From the NCBI GenBank assembly GCA_009801015.1, contig VHZZ01000031.1:253233-276815 (forward strand): 23,583 bases of DNA, written 5' to 3'. Source of the stretch: Silene noctiflora (Eukaryota; Streptophyta; Magnoliopsida; Caryophyllales; Caryophyllaceae). A model generated the notes under the pieces. The model did no database searches, was not told the origin of the DNA, and saw only the letters and a list, made by a program, of their open reading frames with translations. Positions 9,207 to 19,888 of the stretch are shown piece after piece; the first letter of the stretch is position 1, and each line of letters starts with the position of its first letter. A program made the position numbers and the translations under genes.

Positions 9207-12195
9207 TCACTCACTAGAATCTTTATCCATAGCCATCAAAAACTCTCCTTCACACACAAGTTCACCTCCAACATATGCCTTGCTTTCCATTTTCGCAATA
9301 CCAAAGCGTTTTTGCAACTTGACAAGTGACGTCCGCATCACCAAGGTATCCCCTGCAATAATTGGCTTCCTAAATCTTACTTTGTCGATACCAGCAAAGA
9401 CGAAATTTTCCCGAGTTCCTCCAGCTTCTGTTTGCAGCATGACCAATCCACCTACTTGTGCCATTGCCTGAATGCAAGTGATCATGTCACTGATATTTAC
9501 TTAACTAAGTGTTGGTGATGCCTAATCTTTGACACTTAGTCCGTTCTCCGACTCACTTTTAAGAAACTTTTAATTATGCAGTGGAATCACTGGAATGGTT
9601 TAGAGCAAACGAAGTATTTTTCTAGAAGTAATTCATCCAAAAGACGAGAAATGATGCCTTGATGGCTACTTCCATCAAGGAGTGACGAAGCCCTCATAAT
9701 TTATTGGGATTTTTTAACCGTGTACCCCTATATGCTGTAAAATTGTAGCATGCACCCTCGGTTTTCAAAATCATTTAACACGCCCTAAACTCAGTAATAG
9801 TTCCAAGCTTACCCTAGGACCATAGCTAAGGTTTTCTAACGCTTAAGTTTATCATGAAAATATGCTTATTGATGAGTAAGCTATGATTAGATTGATGGCT
9901 CCGCAAATTATGGACGAGATTATAGATTTTTTACCTGTCAAAATAGATACAGTACTATATGGATGAAAGAATACAATATATTAGAATCGGAATTACTTTT
10001 TTACATACGGACTTTACTCTTTCACATACATTTTTTCATAATTTTTCCATATCGTGCCCTTTTTCCTAACTATAATGAAATCAATTTTTATGTATACNNN
10101 NNNNNNNNNNNNNNNNNNNNNNNNNNNNNNNNNNNNNNNNNNNNNNNNNNNNNNNNNNNNNNNNNNNNNNNNNNNNNNNNNNNNNNNNNNNNNNNNNNNN
10201 NNNNNNNNNNNNNNNNNNNNNNNNNNNNNNNNNNNNNNNNNNNNNNNNNNNNNNNNNNNNNNNNNNNNNNNNNNNNNNNNNNNNNNNNNNNNNNNNNNNN
10301 NNNNNNNNNNNNNNNNNNNNNNNNNNNNNNNNNNNNNNNNNNNNNNNNNNNNNNNNNNNNNNNNNNNNNNNNNNNNNNNNNNNNNNNNNNNNNNNNNNNN
10401 NNNNNNNNNNNNNNNNNNNNNNNNNNNNNNNNNNNNNNNNNNNNNNNNNNNNNNNNNNNNNNNNNNNNNNNNNNNNNNNNNNNNNNNNNNNNNNNNNNNN
10501 NNNNNNNNNNNNNNNNNNNNNNNNNNNNNNNNNNNNNNNNNNNNNNNNNNNNNNNNNNNNNNNNNNNNNNNNNNNNNNNNNNNNNNNNNNNNNNNNNNNN
10601 NNNNNNNNNNNNNNNNNNNNNNNNNNNNNNNNNNNNNNNNNNNNNNNNNNNNNNNNNNNNNNNNNNNNNNNNNNNNNNNNNNNNNNNNNNNNNNNNNNNN
10701 NNNNNNNNNNNNNNNNNNNNNNNNNNNNNNNNNNNNNNNNNNNNNNNNNNNNNNNNNNNNNNNNNNNNNNNNNNNNNNNNNNNNNNNNNNNNNNNNNNNN
10801 NNNNNNNNNNNGAGGGAATAGAGGAAAAAACTAATTGGGTGAAGGAATGAAAAAAATGATAAGGGTATTATTGTAAAAGTCGTATGTGAAAGAGTAATAT
10901 CCGTATATGAAAAAGTACGTCTCATTAGAATATACGATGAACTACAATGCATTAGAAAATAATTTTAAGCGCAAATGAAAAACTATCCCCCTCAGGACCA
11001 CACTCACCAGTCGCCATTCACCATTCACCAATCCTTGCATGTTTTCTTTTGGGTGTGAAATGAGTCACAAGAGCCACAAAAAACGAGGAGAGGGGGGATT
11101 TGAACCTAAAACCTAATATCCACAGTATTTCCGTCCTAATCGCTAGGCTAAGACATCTTTGGCAAAGTTACAGAAATGTCACCACCAATTCTTACACGTC
11201 GAGAGAACATTAACCAACTAGTTACCATTTCATCAAATTTCGACCCCCAAAATCTGAGTGAAAACAATGATCATATTAATCGGAATACACCAAAAGAAAA
11301 CAAGACAAAAGTTGATCAAGCAAACCTCAACCATAAGAACACCAGGCATAATAGGTCTGTGTGGAAAATGTCCTGGGAAGAAATTATCATTAATCGTCAC
11401 ATTCTTGATCGCCACTGCCGTCACTCCAGGGTTATACTCCACCACTCTATCCACTAACAGAAATGGATACCTAGACATTGTAAGCAACAAACCATGATTT
11501 TTAGCGTAGATTACATTTTTGTTTCGCAAATTTTAACTAAAAAGTTTCAATTTGTTTCATTGTTCATGGACTGCGGCCCCTGCTAGTCCCCTTAGTTCAG
11601 CAGTTTTGCCACGACAACCAGTGGCGAAATCAGGATTTTAAGTTAGCGGACAATAGCGTAAATTAGAACCTTGTTTCCCAAATTCTAACTAAAAGTTTCA
11701 ATTTTCTCATCGTTTATGTTTTGCAGCCTTGCTATCCCCCTTAGTTCTGGCACGACAATGATCAATTGCAATTTAATACAATTCCCCTATATCTAAACCC
11801 TAATTCCCAAAAATTGAGCAATTAAACTAACCGATGAGGTAAAATGTCGCGAATTTGATCAATATCCAACACCGTAGGAAATGCCGCAAATCCTGCATGG
11901 TTTGTTGAGCTATAAAATTAGGAATAATCATAAAAGTAAGCAGCAAAATGAAATCAATCTATCAATCAAACAAACAAATTAAAGAGTACCGACGCTTTTC
12001 AATGGGGATGGAAGCGTCAGTAGAGTTGAGAGAAGCCGAAACGATGAAAGAAGAGGGATTATGCGAGGATGAAGAGAGAGAAACTGGGGTGAAATTCGAA
12101 GGAGTAAAGTTACGGGAGAAGGAAGGGTAAAGAGAGAGAAAGCTTGGAACAATGGTGGTGGGTGAGGAAGAGAGAGAAATCGCTGAGGACGCCAT
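9207..12195 (-). CDS. FabZ: Plastid 3-hydroxyacyl-[ACP] dehydratase FabZ
   Basis: Dehydrates 3-hydroxyacyl-ACP to trans-2-enoyl-ACP in the type II fatty-acid elongation cycle of the chloroplast. Coding exons: 12195-11994, 11892-11832, 11470-11326, 9467-9207. They join in frame to 222 aa plus stop, all with GT-AG introns (101, 361 and 1858 bp as assembled). Residues 1 to about 55 are a Ser-rich plastid transit peptide ([12 protein letters not shown]...). The hot-dog domain begins at [20 protein letters not shown], has the catalytic His122 in [15 protein letters not shown] and the catalytic Glu136 in LMVE, and continues as AMAQVGG and [17 protein letters not shown]. Exon 1's donor is read as C/GTCGGT because it alone gives IEKRFAAFPTV, matching plant FabZ. 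The last intron contains the N gap and several mobile elements. Confidence 0.93.
9895..9966 (+). pseudogene. F-box-like gene scrap inside FabZ intron 3
   Basis: A 23-codon plus-strand frame reads [16 protein letters not shown] and then diverges to a stop. The string resembles the N-terminal helix of plant F-box domains (typically a run like EIMDEILSFLPVKS). No continuation of an F-box (no downstream FxCVCKSW-type motif) is visible before the inverted-repeat element at 9988. It may be a truncated relic or chance similarity; it is short. Confidence 0.3.
9988..10923. mobile_element. Inverted-repeat element spanning the assembly gap
   Basis: The left arm (9988 to about 10060, with tacttttttacatacggac and ttactctttcacatac) is an imperfect inverted copy of the right arm (about 10850-10923, whose complement has tactttttcatatacggat and ttactctttcacatac). 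Both sides are flanked by attagaat (9980-9987 and 10924-10931), a plausible 8-bp target duplication. The interior is almost entirely the 714-base N run, so any coding content is hidden. Long terminal inverted repeats with 8-9 bp duplication fit a Mutator-like or hAT element; superfamily not assigned. Confidence 0.6.
10098..10811. other. Assembly gap (714 N)
   Basis: Continuous run of undetermined bases. Open frames reported through it are artefacts. The gap lies inside the inverted-repeat element described at 9988-10923, which may be why assembly failed here. Confidence 0.99.
11048..11156 (-). mobile_element. tRNA-derived SINE (family A), in FabZ intron 3
   Basis: Minus-strand SINE head: box A tagcctagcga at 11150-11140 and box B aggttcaaatccc at 11107-11095. 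A C/T-rich stretch and an A-containing end (cacccaaaagaaaac) follow towards 11040. The head is related to the SINE at 3101-3222. No clear A-tail or target duplication is left, so the copy seems old. It is in the sense orientation relative to FabZ. Confidence 0.55.
11502..11758. repeat. 152-bp-offset tandem duplication in FabZ intron 2
   Basis: The segment 11502-11618 (tagcgtagatt ... gtttcgcaaattttaacta ... cccttagttc ... cacgacaac) is repeated imperfectly at 11654-11758 (tagcgtaaatt ... gtttcccaaattctaacta ... cccttagttc ... cacgacaat). The spacer contains cagtggcgaaatcagg, which resembles ends of some plant DNA transposons, so the duplication may involve an old mobile element. It does not disturb the exon boundaries. 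Confidence 0.65.
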
Positions 12196-12942
12196 TGTTG
12201 CTGTATCGAGTTTGAAGTCTGGTCCTACAGTTTAATTAGTGTGATAATCACCAATTTAGCAGTTGGGGAGTCTCACTGAATTAAGTTTTGTCGATCATGT
12301 TCTTTCCGGCTTAATTTGAGAGATTTTCGGCTCAATTCAGATTAGTTTTATCGATTATAGTTTCAGCTATAGTGAGTAGTGACCATAAAATTTTATGGGA
12401 TTTTTTTAGCTCAATTTAATTCGGTTTAGTTCTGAACTCAAATTCAGACGGAAAGAGTAAAGTAGTTATCCAATATAATTAGAGAATAAAAGCGAGTTTA
12501 ATGTAAAATTAACCTATGGCTTTAACACCTACACTTGTTCCAACACTCGAAAACACACCGACAACACTCACTTTATAACCAATTAAGATCATTTGTCCCA
12601 TTTTTATATCTCATCTTGTGTCCCATCACCTTAAGATCTTAACACATTATACTTTAGATAATAGAAATGGTAATAATATATGGTAATCGACTAATATGTC
12701 CCGATCACATTTAGAGTATGTTGTCTTTGTTTAAATAAAATTGTTACTCTTATTAAACATTTCGCATTTGGGTTCTCCTAAGGATGGGTTAAGATCGGGT
12801 CATCCTCGGCCCCTACGGGTGGATGAATGATTCTTGTAGGTAGTGAAATCTCGAATTTTGGTATCCGACAATATTCTTGTCAGAACCGAGCAACACACTC
12901 AAAGCTGTATCGGACTCTAGTACAATATTCAACGGTCATAAC
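12196..12942. other. FabZ upstream region
   Basis: Holds the FabZ 5' leader and promoter on the minus strand, then AT-rich DNA. No convincing TATA box could be fixed. Repeated short strings such as tttagctcaatt/ggctcaattcag appear at 12310-12420. Otherwise nothing recognised. Confidence 0.4.
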
Positions 12943-13455
12943 TAGGGGTGTTAACGAGTCGAGCCCGAGCTTTAGCCTTGCTCGGCTTGTGCTCAAGAAC
13001 TAAAACTCGAGCTCGAGCCGATCTCGAGCTTACCCGAGCTTGGAAAAAATGTGCTCGTTATAAAGCTTGCGAACTTTAACGCGAGCTCGAGCCCAAATTA
13101 AGCCTATATGAAATTGTTTATTTTTTTATTTTATTTCTTTCAATATTTTCAATAACAAAGCTCGAAGGTTATATGTTAAAATATCTGACAAATTAGCAAG
13201 ATATTTGATGTGTGATGCAGAAATATAATCATGATAAAATATTTTTATGAAATATGATCAATATCTTATGTAATCATACAAGTTCGAGCCGCTCACGAAC
13301 TTTTCGAGTCGAGCCAGCCTTGCTCGGCTTGACTCGTTAAACTCTCGAGCCGATCCCGAGCCCGAGTCAAGCTTGCATGAGCCGAGCTTTGACCAAGCTT
13401 TGATCGAGCCAATCTCGAGTAGCTCGCGAGCTGTCTCGTCTCATTAACACCCCTA
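12943..13455. mobile_element. Non-autonomous hAT element with GAGCTCGAGC arrays
   Basis: 513-bp element. Terminal inverted repeats of 16 bp with one mismatch: left taggggtgttaacgag (12943) and right ctcattaacacccct + a (ending 13455). An exact 8-bp target duplication, gtcataac, flanks it at 12935-12942 and 13456-13463, the hAT signature. Both flanks of the interior (about 12955-13095 and 13280-13440) are dense arrays of gagc/gctc words such as gagctcgagc and gagccgagct; the centre is AT-rich. There is no transposase frame, so it must be mobilised in trans. Confidence 0.88.
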
Positions 13456-13463
13456 GTCATAAC

Positions 13464-15340
13464 CAATACACTGCTAATCGGACCTAGAGATTAGTAGCTG
13501 GAAGTAGTATAAGAAATAGCTTGTTGAAATTCATTACTACATAGTTACAAAAACCTTTTCTTAAGCTCGGTACCATTTGTAAACACTTCTCTTCTAATTT
13601 TATTATCGATTACATTATAATTATTGATAACTATTTTAGTTTACTAACCTATATTAATTATTGATAATTAAAACAAACCCGAAGCAGATCTTTCAAAACC
13701 CCTAGAGAAAAATCGACCCCTTTCAACAAACACAGCAAAGTAGTCGACATTCATAACCCTTGAAATACCCAAAAATAAAAACAAAGAGGAAAATCAAAAT
13801 CCCTCAAGGTTTGCACCAAAAGCTAATCCCTAGCCTAAAACAAATCATTATCACTTTATCATTATCATTATATGAATAAATCCTCGAGAAATGGGCCATG
13901 AAGCCCGTAATCTAGTCCAAGTCATACATAACACTAGATTTTGGAGAAATAATGCTCAGCTCACTTCTGCTCGTACAGCTGGCCTATCCCGACACAACCC
14001 GGATCAGCACCGGCTACAAGTTATGAATACCTTATCAGCTTATCTACTTCAGCAATGCGATCACATCAAACATAGTAAACAGGTCATCTACTACTTCGCA
14101 GCTACAGTCACGAGCCATAAGCTATTAAATTCAGCAGATAAAAACAATCAGAGCAAGTTAAGTGTGCTCAACATCTGAATCAATCACAAACCCAGAAACA
14201 TGCAGCAGCAGGGTTTTATACACCTACATGACAATTGTTGATCGCCGACCATTAGACTTCACGAAGACTGAAACACAGCCAACTTACAGGAGCACATCAA
14301 TGCAATTGTCTAACCTTCTCCTTAACATTACCTCTGTCTCAAAATTAAATTTCCCTATCAACTTTTTTAGTCCTAATCAACTCAACACTTTACAATTCTG
14401 ACCAATAATTTTCCGAAATATATGCAAGGATACAATGTACTATGTAGAATATGTCTGGTAAGAAGATTGTAAGGAAATGATGGCCAATTGGCCAAACAAA
14501 CTATTTTCAAAAAATCCCTCGAACTTGTATTTAACTTAACATAGATTTTGAGAAAATAGCAGTCGAAGTTGACCTCATTTCACAACCACATGAAAATGGA
14601 ACAGTATAAGCGGAAATAAGAATGACAGTGCCGCTGCTATGAATCTCCGACAGCAGAGACTGTCAAAATCAGCTAGAAAAGCTAAGTTGAAGCATAGAAA
14701 GGTCTTGTAAGACCGAAGACTCAAGGAAACACTTTATGTCAGTTTTAATTAGCCTCACCAATTTGCAGGACTAATTGATGAAAATACCAGGAAGCACTAC
14801 CAGCAGTATTTCCAGATGACAGGGCAAATATGAGGATATCATCAACGAAACAAACACAAACAGCACCAGCATCACCAACTTTGCATCTCATCAATCTGCC
14901 TATCAACGTTCCTCAACTCTTCTCAATCTAAGGTAACAGACCAGACTAACAGCGTCAACGTTCACAGCATAAAATTGAAATGGAAGCATTTTAAGTAATA
15001 CATGGAACAATGACCACATATGACAGATGGAAAATTAGGACAAACCATAGTTATGCCTCCACAAGAGCACAACGCCAGCAGAAAAACTCAACATCTACTG
15101 CAGTCCAAGACAGTACTGAGTAAAATCAACAGACCCACAAATATTAGTTTGTAACAGCTACTAAGCCCAGTCTAATCATAAATGCTAGCTCAACACTGCA
15201 AATTACTGATTCACAAGCGATTGTCAACATAGAAGATCTTGAAGACACCTCCGCCTACAAGCAAATTGACACAAGGCAGTCAAATAGTGAATCTTACGAA
15301 AAAGACGACTAACATAAACAATAAAGCAGCATATCTTCAC
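13464..15340. other. Non-coding region including SC35 3' flank
   Basis: About 1.9 kb with no recognised gene. The part close to 15340 is expected to hold the SC35 3' UTR, possibly with further untranslated exons, since SR genes often have complex 3' ends. A small tcattatca-type microsatellite occurs at about 13848-13870. A plus-strand frame of 95 codons at 13891-14178 resembles no family I know. Confidence 0.35.
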
Positions 15341-18300
15341 CTAATCTGACTTGTGAGGAGAGGGGCTGCGCGAAACACGAGGGGAGACAGAACGACGAGG
15401 AGAAACAGAGGGCGCTTTAGGACTGTGCCTATCCGGAGAACGACTCCTAGAAACAGATGGCCTGCGAGGTGAAACTGGGCGGGGAGAAGGACTTCTACGT
15501 GAACTCCGACTTCGTCTTGGAGGAGAGGCACTATAACAAGCAGGAAATAAAGAGATCAGATAATGAAAGGAGCTGACTGTATAAGACTCGGATAAATCTT
15601 TCAATTTGATGGAGTAACCTTTTAGGAGATCTGCTTCCATAGCTCTTCTCATCATCATAACGATCTCGGCCACGACTTCTTGAATAGCCAGGACTGTAGC
15701 TACGACTCCTGCTGCGACGGCGGTAACTTCTGTCTTTTTCCCTGTACCTGTCACGATCGTACCTGTCAGCGCTTCTACTGCGGCTTCTTCTGTGGTAGTC
15801 CCTCTCCCTGTAGTCATCACGGGACCTGATGACAAATTTTGACAACCCATCAATTATTTTTACAAATCACATGCATACTGTCAAATAACACAGAATGGAA
15901 AGCTAGAAGCCTATGAGATACTGATAACCCAACTACAACGAAAAGCTAAAGTATTAAATGAAAGTGGGGCCACAACAGCGCTCAGACAAAAACAAGGGCA
16001 ATCAATTTGAGACAAGTTTTACCGAAGGGAAATTCCTGAGAGAAAACAAGATACAGATAAGCTTAGTCATGAGTCATGACCACTATCTCCTCCAATAAAG
16101 AGAATATGACGGCAACTTATCCTTTTAGTGATCTCAGGATTTAGGCTGGCAAGAAAGTTTCATTTATAAATGATTTGAAAGTGCATGTAGAGAATTGTTC
16201 ATCAAATTGTCATCTAGGATTTCTGACATACTCTGAATACTTGGAACACTTTTTTTATACACACTTTAAGAGGAGTAAATTAAAAGACGTCAGCAGTCTT
16301 ATACCATAAATTACAATGTACTCGAGCTGTGCATACAAATGACAACGGCCGAAATTCTTAAACAAGTCCAATAACGACTGCACAAACCAATCAACCACCT
16401 ATACCAACCATGAACTGCATTATGGTTCTTTATCCACCCAATGCCTAGGTTATGATCAAAACCTGCCCTTTAATTTTTCAAGTCAATTCAATTCCAACTA
16501 AACCATAACAGCCACAAGTATTTGCAAAAGCATGCTATATTCTGCCTTCCAACCCCTTTCAACCCATAAAAAATAGCTCATCTGAAGTCCAACCTAACGC
16601 CAAATAAAGCCAATGCCAAGCTCAATCCAGCACAGAAATCAAAATCAAAAATCAACTTAATGATGGTGGTGATGCTGATGATGGGTAAGGGACTTGATGC
16701 AGCATGCAAGTGAAAGTAACCAACATTCCTACTGCATGATTAGGGTTGTGGTTTCGGAAGAGAATAATAACCAACAATTGTAGTAATGCTACAACAGCAA
16801 TATTTTTAACAGAGTTAGTTAATATGTCATACTGTGGAAAGGAGAAAAACGAGATAATTTTGTGAAGCAGCAAAAATGAACAGGGCTGGAAAATTGGGGT
16901 TCTTTTTATCAAAAATTTTAAAAACGGATAACAATTTTCCAATGCTCCCTAAACCCTGAATTATATGCCTTTCCATCGGCCATACACATGTTAACCACAC
17001 AAATATCAGGGACCAACCACCGATGGGAGGAGCAGGCTTTGAACTACGAGATGGCACATATAAAGCTACATGATAACGGATAACCATATCATTCACTTCA
17101 GCAAATATTGATCTTTGAGTAATTAGAAAATTCATCATTTTAATTTAGGGAAAGACAATAACACATATCAGTAGAAATAGAAATAACATAACATAATCAA
17201 ACTCTAAAATGTGATGGTGCATATGAACTATGAGCATAAATTTAAGTTTACCACAGCAATAGACACGGCTAGTTAACTAAACTAAAAGATATTTACCTTG
17301 GCCTTGGGCTTCTAACCTTGGCAATAGGCTCCAGGATCCTTCCCTTGTGGCTGAAAACAATGAACAAGAATGACTGAAACCATATTTGGAGACGAGTAAA
17401 AAAAGCAACGTCACAATAATACAAACAGTAACAGCAAAACCAGCAGATGCCACATGACACAAAAATTCAAAACCTTTAAAATGTATACCTAACTATCTAC
17501 TGTCTAGGAATTGGCATTTAAATTCTTTACCAAAATCTGCACTGAAGCCATCTAGGGCATACCAGCGAAGACATTGCATCAGCTTATCTACATAAAAATA
17601 TGCATACAAGCAATAAACACAAGGAAAGCTCGCCAAAGTCCCTATACTGGTTGATTTAACTAGTTTCACGTCTCTTGATATAAAATAGTTGTCAATTGAT
17701 GCAAATTTCGGTGACAACTTCACTTTGATGCAAACAACCAGTCTGGCATATTTGTTGCAAATTAAAGCTCATCAAAATTCCCCATAGTAACATACGCAAA
17801 CTACCAAAGAACAAGCACAGCTTGATTCGAACCTAATCAATCGCATATTCCTGCAAACACTTTGTAGTTTGTACCAACAAAAGTGGAGACTGGTAATACG
17901 TCTTCCAAAACATTCATAAATTTCACCCCTAAATTTTAGTCTTCTACCAAGCTGATCAATAAACAAGCGACTACTTAACGTTGATTAACATTCCAACAAC
18001 TAGCCACCATATCGAAATAACAAACTCTGCATAAAAAGAAGTAACAGAAAATGGCAACACAATCAACTAGCAACTTTTACTCACATTCTCTCAGCATTTG
18101 GGCCATATTTTGCAAACTGGACCGCAATTTCTCTACCATCCACCTGCCTCCCTAAAAAAAACCAAACAATACAAGTAAAACACACATCCACCAAAAATAT
18201 AACTACAGCATTACTAGCTTGCGAGATACTCAATTCATCTCAACCAATTGTTTACTTATTTTTCAATACTTTGTGAGACGTATTTCAGCCAAGTAAACAA

Positions 18301-18861
18301 ATGATTGGGACGGAGAGAGTACTAAATCGAATCAAAGTCACAATACCATCAAGCCTATCAACAGCCTTCTGTGCCTCGTCGCCATACTTGTAACGCACAA
18401 ATGCGAAACCACGAGACTCACCAGTCCTACAGTATTACACAATTTCACAGTTTTAAGTCAACAAATCGTTCCCCTAACCTAATACTTCCTCCGACTCAAC
18501 TGATTCTTTACGTTTGAATCGATCGAGCAGGAGCAATTAATACGCATCAAGTTACTTCACTTTCAGAAAATTAATCATGAAAAAGAGGAGTAAAGGTTAC
18601 AACCTTCGATCTCTAGGGATATGAATGTCCACAACTTTGCCGTATTTGTCGAACAACGGAAATAAATCATCTACAGTTGTTCCTGCTCGATTAAAAATCC
18701 ATATATAACTAAAGATTCATCGAAAAACACTGAAAAAAATGGAAAATTGAAAATTAAAAAGGAAAAATAGATGGAAAAATTATACGAAAGCTGATGTTGA
18801 GGACGAGGAGAGAGTAAGTGTCGGTGATGTCGGGAGGACCAGCTCTTCCGATGTGCGACAT
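15341..18861 (-). CDS. SC35: Serine/arginine-rich splicing factor SC35
   Basis: Nuclear SR protein that binds exonic enhancers and recruits U1/U2 factors during spliceosome assembly. Coding exons: 18861-18786, 18682-18604, 18426-18347, 18151-18085, 17350-17297, 15825-15619, 15530-15341. All have GT-AG borders and together give 250 aa. One RRM (about residues 16-94) has RNP2 LLVLNI (18-23) and RNP1 RGFAFVRY (57-64). A linker GPNAERIHKGRILEP follows, then an RS domain from about residue 117 with RSRSRSADRYDRDRYREK and a C-terminal run of SPRR/RSPSP repeats ending SPHKSD. The N-terminus MSHIGRAGPPDITDTYSLL closely matches plant SC35 (At5g64200 type), whose Arabidopsis member is somewhat longer at the RS end. 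The start is the first ATG after two telobox motifs. Confidence 0.95.
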
Positions 18862-18886
18862 CTTTGTTTCGATTTTCCGACGATCT

Positions 18887-18926
18887 TTAGGGTTTGTGAC
18901 GATGAAGATTGGGGAAATTAGGGTTT
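18887..18926 (-). promoter_or_regulatory. Two telobox motifs upstream of SC35
   Basis: The minus strand carries aaaccctaa at 18895-18887 and again at 18926-18918, 26 and 57 bases upstream of the SC35 ATG. Teloboxes (AAACCCTA) are common in promoters and leaders of plant genes for translation and RNA processing. Their role here is inferred from sequence alone. Confidence 0.5.
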
Positions 18927-19376
18927 TTTTTTTGGGGATTTTGTGATTAGAAGAGTATCCGCGTGTACATATGTGGAGCGGTTGGTTCGTTTAAGGCGTT
19001 ATTATAAGAACCTTGGTTACTTGGCTACTGGCTGGGACGTAGTTTCTCGAACCTTTTTCACGTGCACCGCATATGTCCGACTTCCGTATCTCATCTTCTT
19101 ATTAGTAAAGTACTTCCTCAATTCAACTTCACTCTACCACTTTACATTTTCACATTTGTCAACGCGCGTTTTAAGCCCTAAATATCATTAGCTACGTATG
19201 GAAAAATTATAAAAGTTAGATATTTTTAATGTCCTCATAAAGATGAATCAAACAAGATCCCACATGAATATATTTTCACGTGTTGTATTGAGCGAAAATT
19301 GAAATTAAAGACTTATTTGTGAATAGTGTAGAAAAATGAAATAGATAGAGTGAAGTTGAATAGAATAAGTATGTAC
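18927..19376. other. SC35 upstream intergenic DNA
   Basis: Promoter-proximal sequence of SC35 followed by AT-rich DNA. No TATA box stands out. No other feature recognised. Confidence 0.35.
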
Positions 19377-19658
19377 TAGGGTCGTCAAAGGTAAAGACCG
19401 GTCTGTCATTCTGGCCCATTTTTGCTCGTCCCGGTCCGTCCTATACCTCGGAGGCTCGGGACATGTCCGAGTCGAGCATAATATACCTGGCACGCTCTAA
19501 CCCCACCCCACCCCTCTCTGTCAGCCTCTTAACCTACCCCAGGCCCGTTGCAGACTTCCAGGTCCACCTCCACCTCCACCCGGGGGCTAACCTTCTCCGG
19601 CCCGTTGCACCCCTTGACTCCCTCGACCCGAGCCCTCCCGCGTGTTTGACCACCCCTA
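19377..19658. mobile_element. hAT-like non-autonomous element, GC-rich interior
   Basis: The left end tagggtcgtcaaa (19377) pairs with the right end, whose complement reads taggggtggtcaaa (19658). The 282-bp interior is unusually C/G-rich (ggcccgttgca twice, ccacctccacctccacc, ggcccattt). The flanking 8-mers gtatgtac and ccataatg do not match, so the target duplication is lost or one end is not original. A SINE's target site starts two bases beyond its right end. Confidence 0.5.
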
Positions 19659-19680
19659 CCATAATGTTACTCTCTTATAC

Positions 19681-19868
19681 CAAAGTTAGCTGGTGTGAGT
19701 GGTAAGGACTCTCATCTCTTAAACAAGTGGTTAGGGGTTCGATTCCTGACTCTTGCGAATGAAAAGGTCAAACTTAGGAGGGGTCAACCCATTAAATTGC
19801 CTTCAGTACCCCGAAAGAGATTGCCCCAATTGTCGGTAGGCGATACTCCTGATCAACACCAAAAAAAA
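19681..19868 (+). mobile_element. tRNA-derived SINE with perfect 20-bp target duplication
   Basis: 188-bp SINE. Box A tagctggtgtgagtgg starts near 19687, box B ggttcgattcc is at 19736-19746, a tRNA-unrelated body follows, and an A-tail closes it (19861-19869). The flanking sequence ataatgttac+tctcttatac at 19661-19680 is repeated without any change at 19869-19888, so insertion is recent on the scale of this region. It carries no coding capacity and depends on LINE reverse transcriptase. Confidence 0.93.
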
Positions 19869-19888
19869 ATAATGTTACTCTCTTATAC

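Noticed and set aside
9963..10952. Long open frames through 9963-10952 on both strands
   Set aside because: They consist almost entirely of the N run; only AT-rich ends are real sequence.
11176..11497. Plus-strand frames over 11176-11497
   Set aside because: Antisense to FabZ exon 3, which matches a known protein family.
12955..13440. CRISPR-like or satellite array
   Set aside because: The gagctcgagc words are irregular, unspaced and enclosed by hAT termini with target duplications, and the window is plant nuclear DNA.
13891..14401. Plus-strand frames of 95 and 79 codons
   Set aside because: No recognisable domain, no splice context and ordinary intergenic composition; kept as unexplained non-coding DNA.
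15337..15853. 170-residue minus-strand frame beginning at 15853
   Set aside because: Only its last part coincides with SC35 exon 7; the rest is exon 6 in the wrong frame joined through the intron.
16652..17723. Several minus-strand frames of 61-103 codons
   Set aside because: They fall in SC35 introns and show no protein family features.
19377..19705. Plus-strand proline-rich 80-codon frame
   Set aside because: It arises from the GC-rich interior of a hAT-like element and runs into the SINE.
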